This document shows, piece after piece, positions 9,253 to 18,808 of a DNA stretch of 64,000 bases. The notes under the pieces were generated by a model that did not search any database, had not been told where the DNA came from, and saw only the letters and a list, made by a program, of their open reading frames with translations. The stretch is from Flammeovirgaceae bacterium UBA4465 (GTDB taxonomy: Bacteria; Bacteroidota; Bacteroidia; Cytophagales; Cyclobacteriaceae). A program made the translations under genes and the position numbers. How positions within the stretch are numbered: position 1 is the stretch's first letter; the number at the start of each line of letters is the position of its first letter. Location: NCBI GenBank assembly GCA_905182375.1, contig CAJJBF010000007.1:223419-287418 (forward strand), in the 5' to 3' direction.

Positions 9253-9285
9253 AAACCTGAAATAATATTTCAGGTTTTTTTTTGT
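9253..9285 (+). terminator. Intrinsic terminator of the S6-S18-L9 operon
   Basis: An 11-base perfect stem (AAACCTGAAAT / ATTTCAGGTTT) with a 3-base loop is followed by a run of T. It ends 27-59 bases after the rplI stop. This is a textbook Rho-independent terminator. Confidence 0.92.
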
Positions 9286-9303
9286 CCTCTAGGTAGATTA
9301 ATT

Positions 9304-10269
9304 ATGAAATTTAAACTTGTTTTCGATATTGCTAAGTCTGATGCTTACATCAAGTATGGTCAGGCCATTACCTCATTAGGTTCGTGTTTTGCGAATAATA
9401 TGACACAAAAGTTTTTGACGCATAAGTTTAATGTTATTGATCACAAGTTGGGTACACTCTACAACCCCTACGCTATCTTTAACTTGATAAAAAAAGCCCT
9501 TCATAAAACATACCCTAAATCTGTTTTGATTGATGGCATGCATATGAGTTTTGATTTGCATTCTGATATTCGAGCAGCCCACCAGACTGAATTTAGCTCC
9601 TTATGTGAAAGCAGAATGAATATGCTACATCGAGGGCTGAAAGAAAGTGAATGGCTCATAATCACCCTAGGTACTGCTTGGACGCATACCTATCTCAGTA
9701 CAAATAACATGGTAGCCAACTGCCATAAACTCCCTCAAACATTATTTAAGAAAGAATTACTGTCCGTCGACTTCATCCTTCAAGAGTTTGAAGAGCTACA
9801 GGCATTGCTCACTCCATTTAATCCTAAATTAAAAATATTATTTACGGTAAGTCCTGTGAGGCATACCAAAGATGGGCTACACGAGAATACACTTTCCAAA
9901 GCCACACTCCATCTGGCGGTACAGGCGATCGTCAAAAAATTCAGCCATACTTATTATTTCCCTGCCTATGAAATCATGATAGACGAACTTCGCGATTATA
10001 GATTTTACAAAACCGATTTAATTCATCCCAATGAATTGGCCATTGACTATATTTGGGATCAACTTACGCATACATATTTTGATGAGACCACTTTTAAGTT
10101 TTATGAGGAATTGAAAGTAGTGTTAAAGTCCATTGGGCATAGGCCTTTTAACCCCAACAGTGATCAACATCAAAAATTCATTATTGAAACGTTGAATAAA
10201 ACAAGAGCTCTATCAGATACCATCGATCTTACCACAGAAATTGAGCAGTTAACAAAATTATTAAGATGA
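9304..10269 (+). CDS. GSCFA domain protein
   Basis: A 321-aa member of the GSCFA family, an SGNH-hydrolase-like group of unknown substrate found mainly in Bacteroidota. The motif [12 protein letters not shown] that names the family is at residues 22-33. Later blocks are [11 protein letters not shown] and [12 protein letters not shown] with the family-typical [19 protein letters not shown] near residue 240 supplies the His expected of an SGNH fold. The ATG at 9304 is chosen because upstream codons run back through the terminator of the ribosomal operon. It overlaps the next gene by four bases. Confidence 0.88.
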   Translation: MKFKLVFDIAKSDAYIKYGQAITSLGSCFANNMTQKFLTHKFNVIDHKLGTLYNPYAIFNLIKKALHKTYPKSVLIDGMHMSFDLHSDIRAAHQTEFSSLCESRMNMLHRGLKESEWLIITLGTAWTHTYLSTNNMVANCHKLPQTLFKKELLSVDFILQEFEELQALLTPFNPKLKILFTVSPVRHTKDGLHENTLSKATLHLAVQAIVKKFSHTYYFPAYEIMIDELRDYRFYKTDLIHPNELAIDYIWDQLTHTYFDETTFKFYEELKVVLKSIGHRPFNPNSDQHQKFIIETLNKTRALSDTIDLTTEIEQLTKLLR

Positions 10270-12356
10270 AATTATTGATAATAATGCTTTCTTTAGGGCT
10301 GATCTCTGGTTGTGTCCCATCAAGCAAAACCACCAAAAATAAAATGGAAAACGCTGCTACATCCAATCGCCTTATCAATGCTTCATCTCCTTATCTCTTG
10401 CAGCATGCGTATAATCCTGTAGATTGGTATCCTTGGGGGGAAGAAGCGCTCTTAAAAGCCAAAAATGAAGACAAACCCATACTGGTAAGCATAGGCTATT
10501 CTTCTTGTCACTGGTGCCACGTAATGGCCCATGAATCCTTTGAAAATGATAGTATTGCTGCTCTTATGAATGCAAACTTTGTAAATATAAAAATAGATCG
10601 TGAAGAGCGACCTGATATTGATCAAATATATATGGAAGCAGTACAGGCCATGGGTATCAATGGTGGATGGCCGCTTAATGTCTTCCTAACACCCGATCAA
10701 AAGCCTTTTTATGGAGGTACATATTTTCCTAGTCAAGGTTGGCGCGAATTACTAATGAACGTAAAGACCGTTTTTGCTGAAAATAGAAGTAAACTGGAGG
10801 AATCCGCTGAGGTATATACGAAAGCCATTAACGCCAATGTTTCGGAAAAATATCAATTATCACCCACAGCGATTACCCAGTACGAGAGAATTCATTAAAT
10901 AAAACTCGCCCAATCATTTGACTCGGAATGGGGTGGATTAAAAAAAGCGCCCAAGTTCATCATGCCTTCCCAATGGTCTTTTCTTATAGATCTAGCTTAT
11001 CTGAATCCCACCTTAAATATTCAACCCCACCTGGAGTTCACACTGAATAAAATAATAGACGGTGGTATTTATGATCAAATTGGAGGGGGATTTTCTCGTT
11101 ATTCAGTAGATGAATTTTGGCATGTTCCTCACTTCGAGAAAATGCTCTATGACAATGGGCAATTGTTGTCATTGTATGCCAAGGCCTATAAAATGAGCAG
11201 TAATGAACGTTATGCTTCCGTTATTGATGAAACCATCCAATGGCTGATTCGAGAGATGCTAGATGACTCTGGTGGCTTTTATGCTGCCCTCGACGCTGAC
11301 AGTGAAGGGGAAGAAGGTAAGTTCTATGTTTGGACCTATGATGAAATGAAGGAAGTGGCTGGTGAACACACTGCACTTATTGCTGCTTATTATGATATCC
11401 AAGAAAAAGGTAATTGGGAGTCTACCAATATTCCTCGTATGTTGCACAGTGAGGATGATATTGCCACACAATTTGGATTGGAACTTGTGACGCTTCAATC
11501 TATCATTACTCAATTTAAGCAACGAGCACTCCTCAAGAGAGCCGAAAGAATCCGACCGGGTCTAGACAATAAAATCATTTCGGGTTGGAATGGGTTGACC
11601 TTGACAGGAATCTTAGAAGCTTACCAAGCCACAGGTAAAACCACTTATCTCACACTTGCCAAGAGAAATTATGACTTCATTCTTAAAAATTTATTAAAAG
11701 ACGGTACCTTGATTCATGTCGCCAATCTATCAACTCAAGGGTTTGCGGAAGATTATGCTGCCATAATTCAAGCATTGATCAAATATTATGAAACGACTTT
11801 TGATGAGGAAGCGCTACGTGTAGCCGATGACTTAACCCTGCAGATGAACGAGCAGTACTATGATCCTCAGGAGAAATTATTTTACTTTACGAGCATCCAT
11901 GCTGAAAATCTCATTGCAAGAAAAAATGATCTCTTTGATAATGTCATTCCTTCTTCAAATTCTATGATGGCAGAAAATTTATTAAAATTAGGTTTACATC
12001 TAGATAATGAACCGTACAAAAAACAAGCTTTAGATATGGTCAACCAGGTGGGTGCAATGATGGCTCAAGAAACAAGTTATCTGTCACAATGGGCCTCTGT
12101 AGCCACTTTATTGGTAAAGCCCATTCCTGAAATCGTCATCTTTGGAGACGACTATCAAGAAGTAACCACAGCGCTCAATGCCCTTCATATTCCCCGAAAA
12201 GTAGTGGCTGCTTCGGCGATAGAAAGTGATTTGCCCCTACTGCAGTATAAAACTGAAATCAACGGTAAAACAGCCATTTATGTGTGTTATAATAAAACTT
12301 GCAAATTACCTGTGACCGATCTTGACGTAGCTTTGACTCAAATTTCATCTGAGTAG
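10266..12356 (+). pseudogene. YyaL/SSP411-type thioredoxin-domain protein split by one in-frame stop codon
   Basis: The two open segments 10266-10898 and 10962-12356 are in the same frame; the only interruption is TAA at 10896-10898. Reading through it gives a continuous protein of about 696 aa, the usual size of the DUF255/spermatogenesis-associated-20 family. The first part has a lipoprotein-like signal (LGLISGC) and the thioredoxin-like [16 protein letters not shown]. After the stop come FDSEWGGLKKAPKF, the (alpha/alpha)-type GGGFSRYSVDEFWHVPHFEKMLYDN and ALDADSEGEEGKFYVW, all hallmark motifs. The stop replaces one residue between YERIH and IKLAQSFD. It may be a real nonsense mutation or a base error. 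Confidence 0.85.
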
Positions 12357-12365
12357 CCTGTCCAT

Positions 12366-14828
12366 TTGCGCTATATTGAAGTCATACTACCCATCCCCAT
12401 CCCCGGCGTATTTTCCTATGCGGTTCCGGCACATGTAAAACAAGAAATCCTGAAAGGGTGTCGGGTCATCGTTCCCTTTGGAAAGAGGAAATATTATACG
12501 GGTTTGGTCTATGCTACTGTAGATCAAGTTTCATCAAAATATGCAGTTAAAGAGATTTTTGAAGTTTTAGATGTTGAACCCATTGTCACCACAGCGCAAT
12601 TAAAATTCATAGATTGGATTTCAAACTATTATATGTGTGCTCTAGGAGATGCCTACAATGCGGCCTTGCCTGCCGGTTTAAAATTAACGAGCGAATCCTA
12701 TTTAGGTATTTTACCCGATATCGACATCAATTATGCGAGTTTAACCGATACTGAAAAAATGGTTCTTACTCATTTACAAAAAGAAAATATCTCCGCAGAA
12801 GAAGTTAAAAAAATCACAGGACTCAAATATCCTTTTCAATTGGTCAAAAGTCTCATTGATGCAGGGATCATCTATACCTTTGAAAAAATAAAAGATAAAT
12901 ACAGTCCGAAAATGGAAACTCGGATTAAACTCCACTCACATTACACCTCCGAAGAGCCCCTCAATGAACTCTCAAAAACCTTAGATAAATACCCCAAACA
13001 AGCCCACGTTTTGATGGCCTATCTAAAAGAGATCCCCGTATTTGAAAACACCGAATTAAATGATTTTGGCATCAGTAAAAAATCTCTCCAATCAGCAGGC
13101 ATAAGTGCTTCATCCCTAAATACATTGGTGAAAAATAAAATACTTGAAACTTGGGAGCATCAAATTGATCGGTTTTCATTTGACCATGGGCCCATCGCAG
13201 CACTTCCTGATTTGACGACGCATCAGCATCAAGCACTACTTGAGATTCAGAAAAGTTTTGCTGAAAATCCAACAACCTTATTAAAAGGCATTACAGGAAG
13301 TGGAAAGACAGAAATTTACATAACCCTGGTACATCAAATCATAGAAAATGGAGGACAAACACTCATACTCCTCCCTGAAATCGCGCTAACGACTCAAATA
13401 ATTCAGAGGTTTCGGAGCTATTTTGGCAATCGATTTGGCGTCTACCATTCTCGGTTTTCTGACAATGAACGTACTGAGATTTATCAAAACTGTTTGAATC
13501 AGAAGTACGACTTTGTCATTGGCGTGCGGAGTGCCGTCTTTCTCCCTTTTAAGCACCTAGAACTCATCATCGTAGATGAGGAGCATGAATATTCTTATAA
13601 GCAATATGATCCTGCTCCTAGATATCACGCAAGAGACAGTGCTTTATATTTGGCCCAAATTCATCATGCCAAGGTATTATTGGGATCCGCAACACCCTCC
13701 TTAGAAAGTTATCAAAATGCCATCAATGGCAAATTTGGATATGTAACGCTTAATCATAGATTCAAGAATCAACCCTTACCTGAAATAAAATTTGCTGATT
13801 TCTCTAAAGCCCGAAAACAAAAAAAAATAAAAGGCCATTTTACCCTAGCATTGCTTGACCAAATCAAATCCAGTATAGCCGAAAACAAACAAGTAATTCT
13901 CTTTCAAAACAGACGGGGTTACGCACCATATGTAGAATGTAATGACTGCAATCACATTCCTAACTGTCCCAACTGCGCCGTCAGTCTTACCTATCATATT
14001 TATCAGAATGAAATCATTTGCCATTACTGTGGATATAAAATATTTTTTGATGCGAAATGTGAAAAATGTCAATCGAATGAAATCAAGACCGTAGGCATAG
14101 GGACTGAGCAAATCGAAGAAGCACTCTCTATCCTCATTCCTGATATAAAAATCAAGCGTATGGACCTTGACACTACGCGAAGTAAGCATGCTTATCAGCA
14201 AATCATTGATGCATTTGAAAGCAGGGAAATAGATGTACTGGTAGGTACTCAAATGGTAACCAAAGGACTTGATTTTGAACACGTAAACTTAGTCGGTATT
14301 TTTGATGCCGATCGAATCATTCATTTTCCTGACTTCAGATCACACGAAAGAGCGTTCCAGTTGATTACCCAAGTAAGTGGTCGGTCAGGTCGAAAACATG
14401 ATAGAGGTCAAGTGATTGTCCAAACGAACCAACCCGATCATCCATTATTATTACAGATAAAAGAAGGGCATTTGGATTTATTTTATGGACAAGAACTTGC
14501 TGAGCGTCAAAAATTCAAATATCCGCCATTCTATCGATTGATTAAAATCATAATTAAAGGAAAAGATAAAAATTTAACACATCAGGCAGCAAATGCATTG
14601 AATGTAATACTTCAAAAAAACCTCACAGAAAAACGTGTTCTGGGCCCTATTGAACCCGTCATCAACAAAATAAGAAATTACTACTTGTTTGAAATCATCA
14701 TCAAAATTGAAAGAAAAACAACCCATCTCAAATCGATCAAAGAATTCATTCAAGGATCTCGCCATACGTTATTAGCTTTGCCCTCGTTTAAATCTATACT
14801 CATCCATTTTGATGTAGACCCAATATGA
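12366..14828 (+). CDS. priA: Primosomal protein N', replication restart helicase
   Basis: 3'-5' superfamily-2 DNA helicase that restarts collapsed forks. The N-terminal DNA-binding domain starts RYIEVILPIPIPGVFSYAVP. Walker A is GITGSGKTEIYI and the DEAH-type box is IIVDEEHEYSYKQ. The helicase region contains the zinc-binding cysteines in CNDCNHIPNCPNCAVSLTYH and CHYCGYKIFFDAKCEKC. The C-terminal helicase motifs (GTQMVTKGLDFEHVNLVG, SGRSGRKHDRGQVIVQT) are intact. The start is a TTG at 12366, nine bases after the preceding gene; 820 aa is normal. Confidence 0.96.
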   Translation: MRYIEVILPIPIPGVFSYAVPAHVKQEILKGCRVIVPFGKRKYYTGLVYATVDQVSSKYAVKEIFEVLDVEPIVTTAQLKFIDWISNYYMCALGDAYNAALPAGLKLTSESYLGILPDIDINYASLTDTEKMVLTHLQKENISAEEVKKITGLKYPFQLVKSLIDAGIIYTFEKIKDKYSPKMETRIKLHSHYTSEEPLNELSKTLDKYPKQAHVLMAYLKEIPVFENTELNDFGISKKSLQSAGISASSLNTLVKNKILETWEHQIDRFSFDHGPIAALPDLTTHQHQALLEIQKSFAENPTTLLKGITGSGKTEIYITLVHQIIENGGQTLILLPEIALTTQIIQRFRSYFGNRFGVYHSRFSDNERTEIYQNCLNQKYDFVIGVRSAVFLPFKHLELIIVDEEHEYSYKQYDPAPRYHARDSALYLAQIHHAKVLLGSATPSLESYQNAINGKFGYVTLNHRFKNQPLPEIKFADFSKARKQKKIKGHFTLALLDQIKSSIAENKQVILFQNRRGYAPYVECNDCNHIPNCPNCAVSLTYHIYQNEIICHYCGYKIFFDAKCEKCQSNEIKTVGIGTEQIEEALSILIPDIKIKRMDLDTTRSKHAYQQIIDAFESREIDVLVGTQMVTKGLDFEHVNLVGIFDADRIIHFPDFRSHERAFQLITQVSGRSGRKHDRGQVIVQTNQPDHPLLLQIKEGHLDLFYGQELAERQKFKYPPFYRLIKIIIKGKDKNLTHQAANALNVILQKNLTEKRVLGPIEPVINKIRNYYLFEIIIKIERKTTHLKSIKEFIQGSRHTLLALPSFKSILIHFDVDPI

Positions 14829-15553
14829 TAAAGACCGCTCATATTATCGTCCTATTGATAACCCTACTCATGCTGTCACATTGTGACGAATGCGACGACT
14901 GTGATGGGCTTATCACTGAACCTACCGCCTCTTTTGCCTTTATTGATGCGGACAGTTTACTCTGGGTAGAAAATAATCTAGAATTGCTGACTGATTCATT
15001 GTTATATACTGATTCTGTCAGTGATCAGTTGTCTCTAATCTCAGACTATCTTGAGGATAGCCTCACCATCCTTACCGATAGTATTGGAAATGGAGGACTA
15101 TTAGAAGCTGAGCAGAACCTGATAACTGATCAAATTGTTTGGGTAGACAGTCTGATCTTTATCAATGAAGAATATGATGCTTATTATACAACAGAAATCG
15201 ATACATTGAACATAATAAAAACGGCCCTGGTCAGTGGAAATGTTTTGGTAGATACGGTATTCAACTTATTCAACAATCAATATCAAGTATTGGAAGATAT
15301 AGCCACTCGATATGAAATCCCATTGAACTATAATGATCCCCTTTCATCATTGGGATTCAGTATTGCAGGTCATCTTTATTTTATCAATTTACATCATACC
15401 AACGAATGGGTGATCGATGTGCGTGGCAATGCCAGAGTCTCTATTTCTCAAATCGATACCGTAACCTCCGCACACAATTTTTCCAATATAATTATTCAAT
15501 GTGAAAATTCATCCTGCAAAGCAAATGAAATCGTATTTACTTGTTATTATTAG
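14825..15553 (+). CDS. Putative lipoprotein, possibly DUF6452-like
   Basis: A 242-aa protein with a hydrophobic signal ending in LLMLSHC, a lipobox-like cysteine at residue 20, followed by an acidic cysteine cluster (CDECDDC). The rest is rich in Asp, Ser and Leu with no catalytic motif I recognise; about residues 45-110 have repeated D-S-L patterns. A cysteine pair occurs near the C-terminus. The start overlaps priA by four bases, and its end overlaps the next outer-membrane-like gene, so the two envelope genes are probably co-translated. The adjacency resembles the DUF6452-DUF6048 pair of Bacteroidota; this link is recalled, not tested. Confidence 0.6.
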   Translation: MIKTAHIIVLLITLLMLSHCDECDDCDGLITEPTASFAFIDADSLLWVENNLELLTDSLLYTDSVSDQLSLISDYLEDSLTILTDSIGNGGLLEAEQNLITDQIVWVDSLIFINEEYDAYYTTEIDTLNIIKTALVSGNVLVDTVFNLFNNQYQVLEDIATRYEIPLNYNDPLSSLGFSIAGHLYFINLHHTNEWVIDVRGNARVSISQIDTVTSAHNFSNIIIQCENSSCKANEIVFTCYY

Positions 15554-16199
15554 TTTGCTATGCATCAACATGGCTGTGGCCCAAGATGATAGCCTTCTGA
15601 TCCAAAAGAGGCTATTTCAACCTAGAATATATTGGGATTATGGTCAAACATTAATGCTCTGGCAAGAGCGTTCTCAGAAATATGAAGGAGGTCTTGAATG
15701 GCTCCTTTTTGATAAGGTGCAAATTTTCGCTGAAGCCGGTTATACGAAAATTAATCCTAATAACCTTTATAAAAACATTGACTATCAAAGTGAAGGTCGT
15801 TTTTATAGGCTAGGATTGGGCTATTTGGCTTATCTAGATGAAGTCAATCGATTGGGTTTGGGTGTAAGGTTCGCTGAATCGAGTTTCAAAGATGAAGGAG
15901 TTATTTTTATCAACTCTGAAACCATTAATAGCCCAATGAGAGATGATTTTAAAAGATCTGATCTTCAAGCAACTTGGATAGAAATCGTTTTGAATTCTGA
16001 AAAACAACTAAGACTGAAGAAAGACGTCCCTACTTCTTATTGGAACAAATTCTTTTCGATCGGAATCATGATACGATACAAAATGCTCTTAGACTATCCA
16101 AGTTATCAACCCATCGAAGTTTTCAGTATACCCGGTTATGGCAGACTCATCAACAAAAGAAACCTCGGTTTCAATCTGTTTTTAAAAATGAATATTTAG
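15525..16199 (+). CDS. Predicted outer-membrane protein, DUF6048-like
   Basis: A 224-aa protein with a clear signal peptide (MKSYLLVIISLLCINMAVAQ, cut before DDSLL). Alternating hydrophobic/aromatic strands then suggest an outer-membrane beta barrel: YWDYGQTLMLW, FAEAGYTKINPN, RFYRLGLGYLAYL. The ATG at 15525 is preferred over 15501 because it begins the signal sequence. It overlaps the upstream lipoprotein gene by 29 bases, and its stop overlaps the convergent surE stop by four bases. It ends with the typical terminal-strand pattern LGFNLFLKMNI. Confidence 0.62.
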   Translation: MKSYLLVIISLLCINMAVAQDDSLLIQKRLFQPRIYWDYGQTLMLWQERSQKYEGGLEWLLFDKVQIFAEAGYTKINPNNLYKNIDYQSEGRFYRLGLGYLAYLDEVNRLGLGVRFAESSFKDEGVIFINSETINSPMRDDFKRSDLQATWIEIVLNSEKQLRLKKDVPTSYWNKFFSIGIMIRYKMLLDYPSYQPIEVFSIPGYGRLINKRNLGFNLFLKMNI

Positions 16200-16966
16200 A
16201 AATTCCAGTCCTCATTCATCTGATTAATAGCCTCATAAGAGGTCAAGTCAAACTGACAGGGGACCATACTTATGTAGTTGTTTTTTATGGCCCACTCATC
16301 GTGATCTTGACCTTTATCATTGTTGATTAGGTTACCCACCATCCAATAATAATCTCTCCCGTAAGGATCGACGCGTAGATCAAAATCTTCTTGCCATCGG
16401 GTATCTGCCTGACGGCATATTTTTATTCCTTTGATTTGCTCATCACTAATAGCTGGAATGTTCACATTAAGGGCAATGTTTTTGGGCAATCCTTTGCTAA
16501 GTACTTCTTTTACAATTTTAGTAATAAATGGTATCCCATGAGAAAAATCACCCTTGGGATTATAATCACACAATGAAAAGCCTATCGCAGGGGTCCCTTC
16601 AATAGCTGCTTCAATCGCAGCTCCCATAGTACCCGAATATAAAACGCTGATTGAAGTATTGCTCCCATGATTTACACCACTAAGTACCAAATCTACCCGC
16701 CTACCCTTCAAAATTTGATGTTTAGCCAATTTCACGCAATCAGCAGGTGTTCCACTGCATTCATAAGCCTCAATATCTTTAAAAATTTGATTTTTCTTTA
16801 CCCTCAACGTTTCACCAACGGTAATAGCATGCCCCTTACCTGACTGGGGACCGTCTGGAGCGACCACAATAATTTCACCTAAATCTTTGACTGCGGAGAC
16901 TAATTCAAATATTCCTTTTGAAGTGATCCCATCATCATTGGTGATGAGAATTAATGGTTTTTTCAT
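16196..16966 (-). CDS. surE: 5'/3'-nucleotidase SurE
   Basis: Metal-dependent nucleoside monophosphate phosphatase of the SurE family. The metal-binding ITNDDG is at residues 7-12 and LSGVNHGSNTSISVLYSGTMGAA is in the middle. The segment PDGPQSGKGHAIT matches the family's PD-x-x-x-SG loop. The 256-aa length fits. It is the downstream member of a minus-strand group with the gene at 16969 and ribBA, separated by only two bases from its upstream neighbour. Confidence 0.94.
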   Translation of the reverse strand: MKKPLILITNDDGITSKGIFELVSAVKDLGEIIVVAPDGPQSGKGHAITVGETLRVKKNQIFKDIEAYECSGTPADCVKLAKHQILKGRRVDLVLSGVNHGSNTSISVLYSGTMGAAIEAAIEGTPAIGFSLCDYNPKGDFSHGIPFITKIVKEVLSKGLPKNIALNVNIPAISDEQIKGIKICRQADTRWQEDFDLRVDPYGRDYYWMVGNLINNDKGQDHDEWAIKNNYISMVPCQFDLTSYEAINQMNEDWNF

Positions 16967-16968
16967 AA

Positions 16969-17565
16969 TTAAATAGAATTGTAAAAGGCGATGATTCTGA
17001 CCAAGTCTCTAAGCTCGTCTGTTTTTAACCTGTTGCTTTTTATAAAGGTTTGAAGTTCATTTTTCTTCTTCGCTAAAATCCTTAGAAGATCCTTCTTTGA
17101 TCCACTAAACTGAGTGATTTTGCCTGCTTTGGTAAGAAAAAAAAAGTCATATCTCACGGAAGGTTGAGAAACAATGGGTAGACCATAACCGTAACCCAAG
17201 CTGGAAGTTTCCATAACGATATTTTCCCGAGACAATAAGGATAAAACACTTTCATATTGGAGCTCGAACAATACAGGGGTCACATAATTTGATGTATTTT
17301 TATAAGGAATTGTATAAAATTCACGATAGCTTTTGTAATCCTCATCATAAATTTCAAAATATATCAGTTTGTGACTTGAAAAGGCAATCACAGATTCGTT
17401 TTTGACCAAAGTGACCATATTGGTAGAAAAATCATACTTAATCTCACCGGAAATTGTATCTTGATCCGTAGTCACTACAATCCCCTTGTGCCACTCATTA
17501 GATGAGATCTGACCCAAAGACCAAGTCGTATAACAGAGAAAAGCAATACCAAAAATAATGCGCAT
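16969..17565 (-). CDS. Secreted hypothetical protein
   Basis: A 198-aa protein with an N-terminal signal peptide (IIFGIAFLCYTTWSLGQ). The body begins with HKGIVVTTDQDTISGEIKYD, a pattern (V-T-x-x-G-D-T-x-x-G-x-I) recurrent in secreted Bacteroidota proteins of unknown role. It ends in a charged helical region (SKKDLLRILAKKKNELQTFI). No enzyme motif was recognised. It sits between ribBA (one base apart) and surE (two bases apart), so it is surely part of the same transcript. Confidence 0.68.
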   Translation of the reverse strand: MRIIFGIAFLCYTTWSLGQISSNEWHKGIVVTTDQDTISGEIKYDFSTNMVTLVKNESVIAFSSHKLIYFEIYDEDYKSYREFYTIPYKNTSNYVTPVLFELQYESVLSLLSRENIVMETSSLGYGYGLPIVSQPSVRYDFFFLTKAGKITQFSGSKKDLLRILAKKKNELQTFIKSNRLKTDELRDLVRIIAFYNSI

Positions 17566-17566
17566 A

Positions 17567-18781
17567 CTATTTCAATATATCATGTCCCATACGATCTCGC
17601 TTGGTTTCTAAATATTTTTTATTATGAACATTGGGATCTACTTCAATAGAGATATTTTCTACTATCTCTAAGCCATATCCAATCAATCCCACCCGCTTTT
17701 TCGGATTGTTGGTAATGAGTTTTAGCTTTGAAATCCCCATATCTCTAATGATTTGTGCTCCCACACCATAGTCTCTCTGGTCCCCCTTAAATCCTAAATG
17801 TTCATTGGCCTCGACCGTATCCATACCACTTTCTTGAAGTTTATAGGCCTTCAGCTTATTGATCAGGCCAATACCCCTACCTTCTTGATTCATATAAACA
17901 ACGGCTCCCCTACCTTCTTTTTCAACCATTCTCAAGGCGCTGTGAAGTTGCGTACCACAATCACATCTACAAGACCCAAAAATATCGCCCGTAACACAAG
18001 AGGAATGAACTCTGACCAACACGGGCTCATCAACTGTCCACGCGCCTTTGTAAAGTACCAGATGATCATCTCCTGTATTGGTTTGCCGGTAAGCTTTGAG
18101 CTTAAAGTCACCAAAATCTGTAGGAAGATCTACAATAATTTGCTCCTCAATAAGTGATTCGTTACTTAAACGATAGGCAATGAGATCATCTATTGAAACC
18201 AACTTTAATTTAAACTTATCTGCAATAATTCTGAGATCTGGCAGCCGGGCCATGGTCCCATCTTCTTTAAGCACTTCTATCAGAACACCTGCGGGGGTCA
18301 GTCCTGCTAAGCGGGCAAAATCTATGGCTGCTTCGGTATGCCCTGCTCTTCTTAAAACACCCCCCTCTTTGGCTTTTAAAGGAAAAATATGACCTGGTCT
18401 TCCCAGATCATTGGGTTTTGTAGTAGGATCTGCCAATGCTCTAATGGTCAGTGCCCTATCTGAAGTAGAAATTCCTGTACTCGTATCTTTGCTGTTCAAG
18501 TCAACGCTTACCGTAAAGGGCGTCTCATGAAGGGCTGTATTCTTACCAACCATGAGATCAAGTTGAAGCTCATCACACCTGGCTTCCACCAAGGGTACAC
18601 ATAATAAACCGCGTCCTTCTCTAGCCATGAAATTGACAATTTCAGGAGTAATTTTCTCTGCTGCACAAATAAAATCTCCTTCATTCTCACGACCTTCATC
18701 ATCTACCACAACTATGACTTCCCCATTTTTTATAGCGGCTATGGCTTCCTTGATTGAATCAAGTTTAATGTCTTCTTTCAT
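17567..18781 (-). CDS. ribBA: Bifunctional riboflavin synthesis protein RibBA
   Basis: Joins the two entry enzymes of riboflavin biosynthesis. The N-terminal 3,4-dihydroxy-2-butanone-4-phosphate synthase domain (about residues 1-205) has [10 protein letters not shown], with the metal-binding acids, and [18 protein letters not shown]. The C-terminal GTP cyclohydrolase II domain (about 210-404) has the zinc cysteines in [20 protein letters not shown] and the [16 protein letters not shown] loop. The 404-aa length is typical. It lies 27 bases after dnaG, with no room for an FMN riboswitch, so it probably shares the dnaG transcript. Confidence 0.96.
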   Translation of the reverse strand: MKEDIKLDSIKEAIAAIKNGEVIVVVDDEGRENEGDFICAAEKITPEIVNFMAREGRGLLCVPLVEARCDELQLDLMVGKNTALHETPFTVSVDLNSKDTSTGISTSDRALTIRALADPTTKPNDLGRPGHIFPLKAKEGGVLRRAGHTEAAIDFARLAGLTPAGVLIEVLKEDGTMARLPDLRIIADKFKLKLVSIDDLIAYRLSNESLIEEQIIVDLPTDFGDFKLKAYRQTNTGDDHLVLYKGAWTVDEPVLVRVHSSCVTGDIFGSCRCDCGTQLHSALRMVEKEGRGAVVYMNQEGRGIGLINKLKAYKLQESGMDTVEANEHLGFKGDQRDYGVGAQIIRDMGISKLKLITNNPKKRVGLIGYGLEIVENISIEVDPNVHNKKYLETKRDRMGHDILK

Positions 18782-18808
18782 ACACTAGTTTTAACTAATT
18801 AATAACAA

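Noticed and set aside
13845..14282. A 145-codon minus-strand open frame inside priA
   Set aside because: It lies wholly within an intact priA with diagnostic motifs; it has no domain and is a shadow of the coding strand.
17798..18157. Plus-strand open frame opposite ribBA
   Set aside because: Antisense to the conserved GTP cyclohydrolase II domain; no domain of its own.
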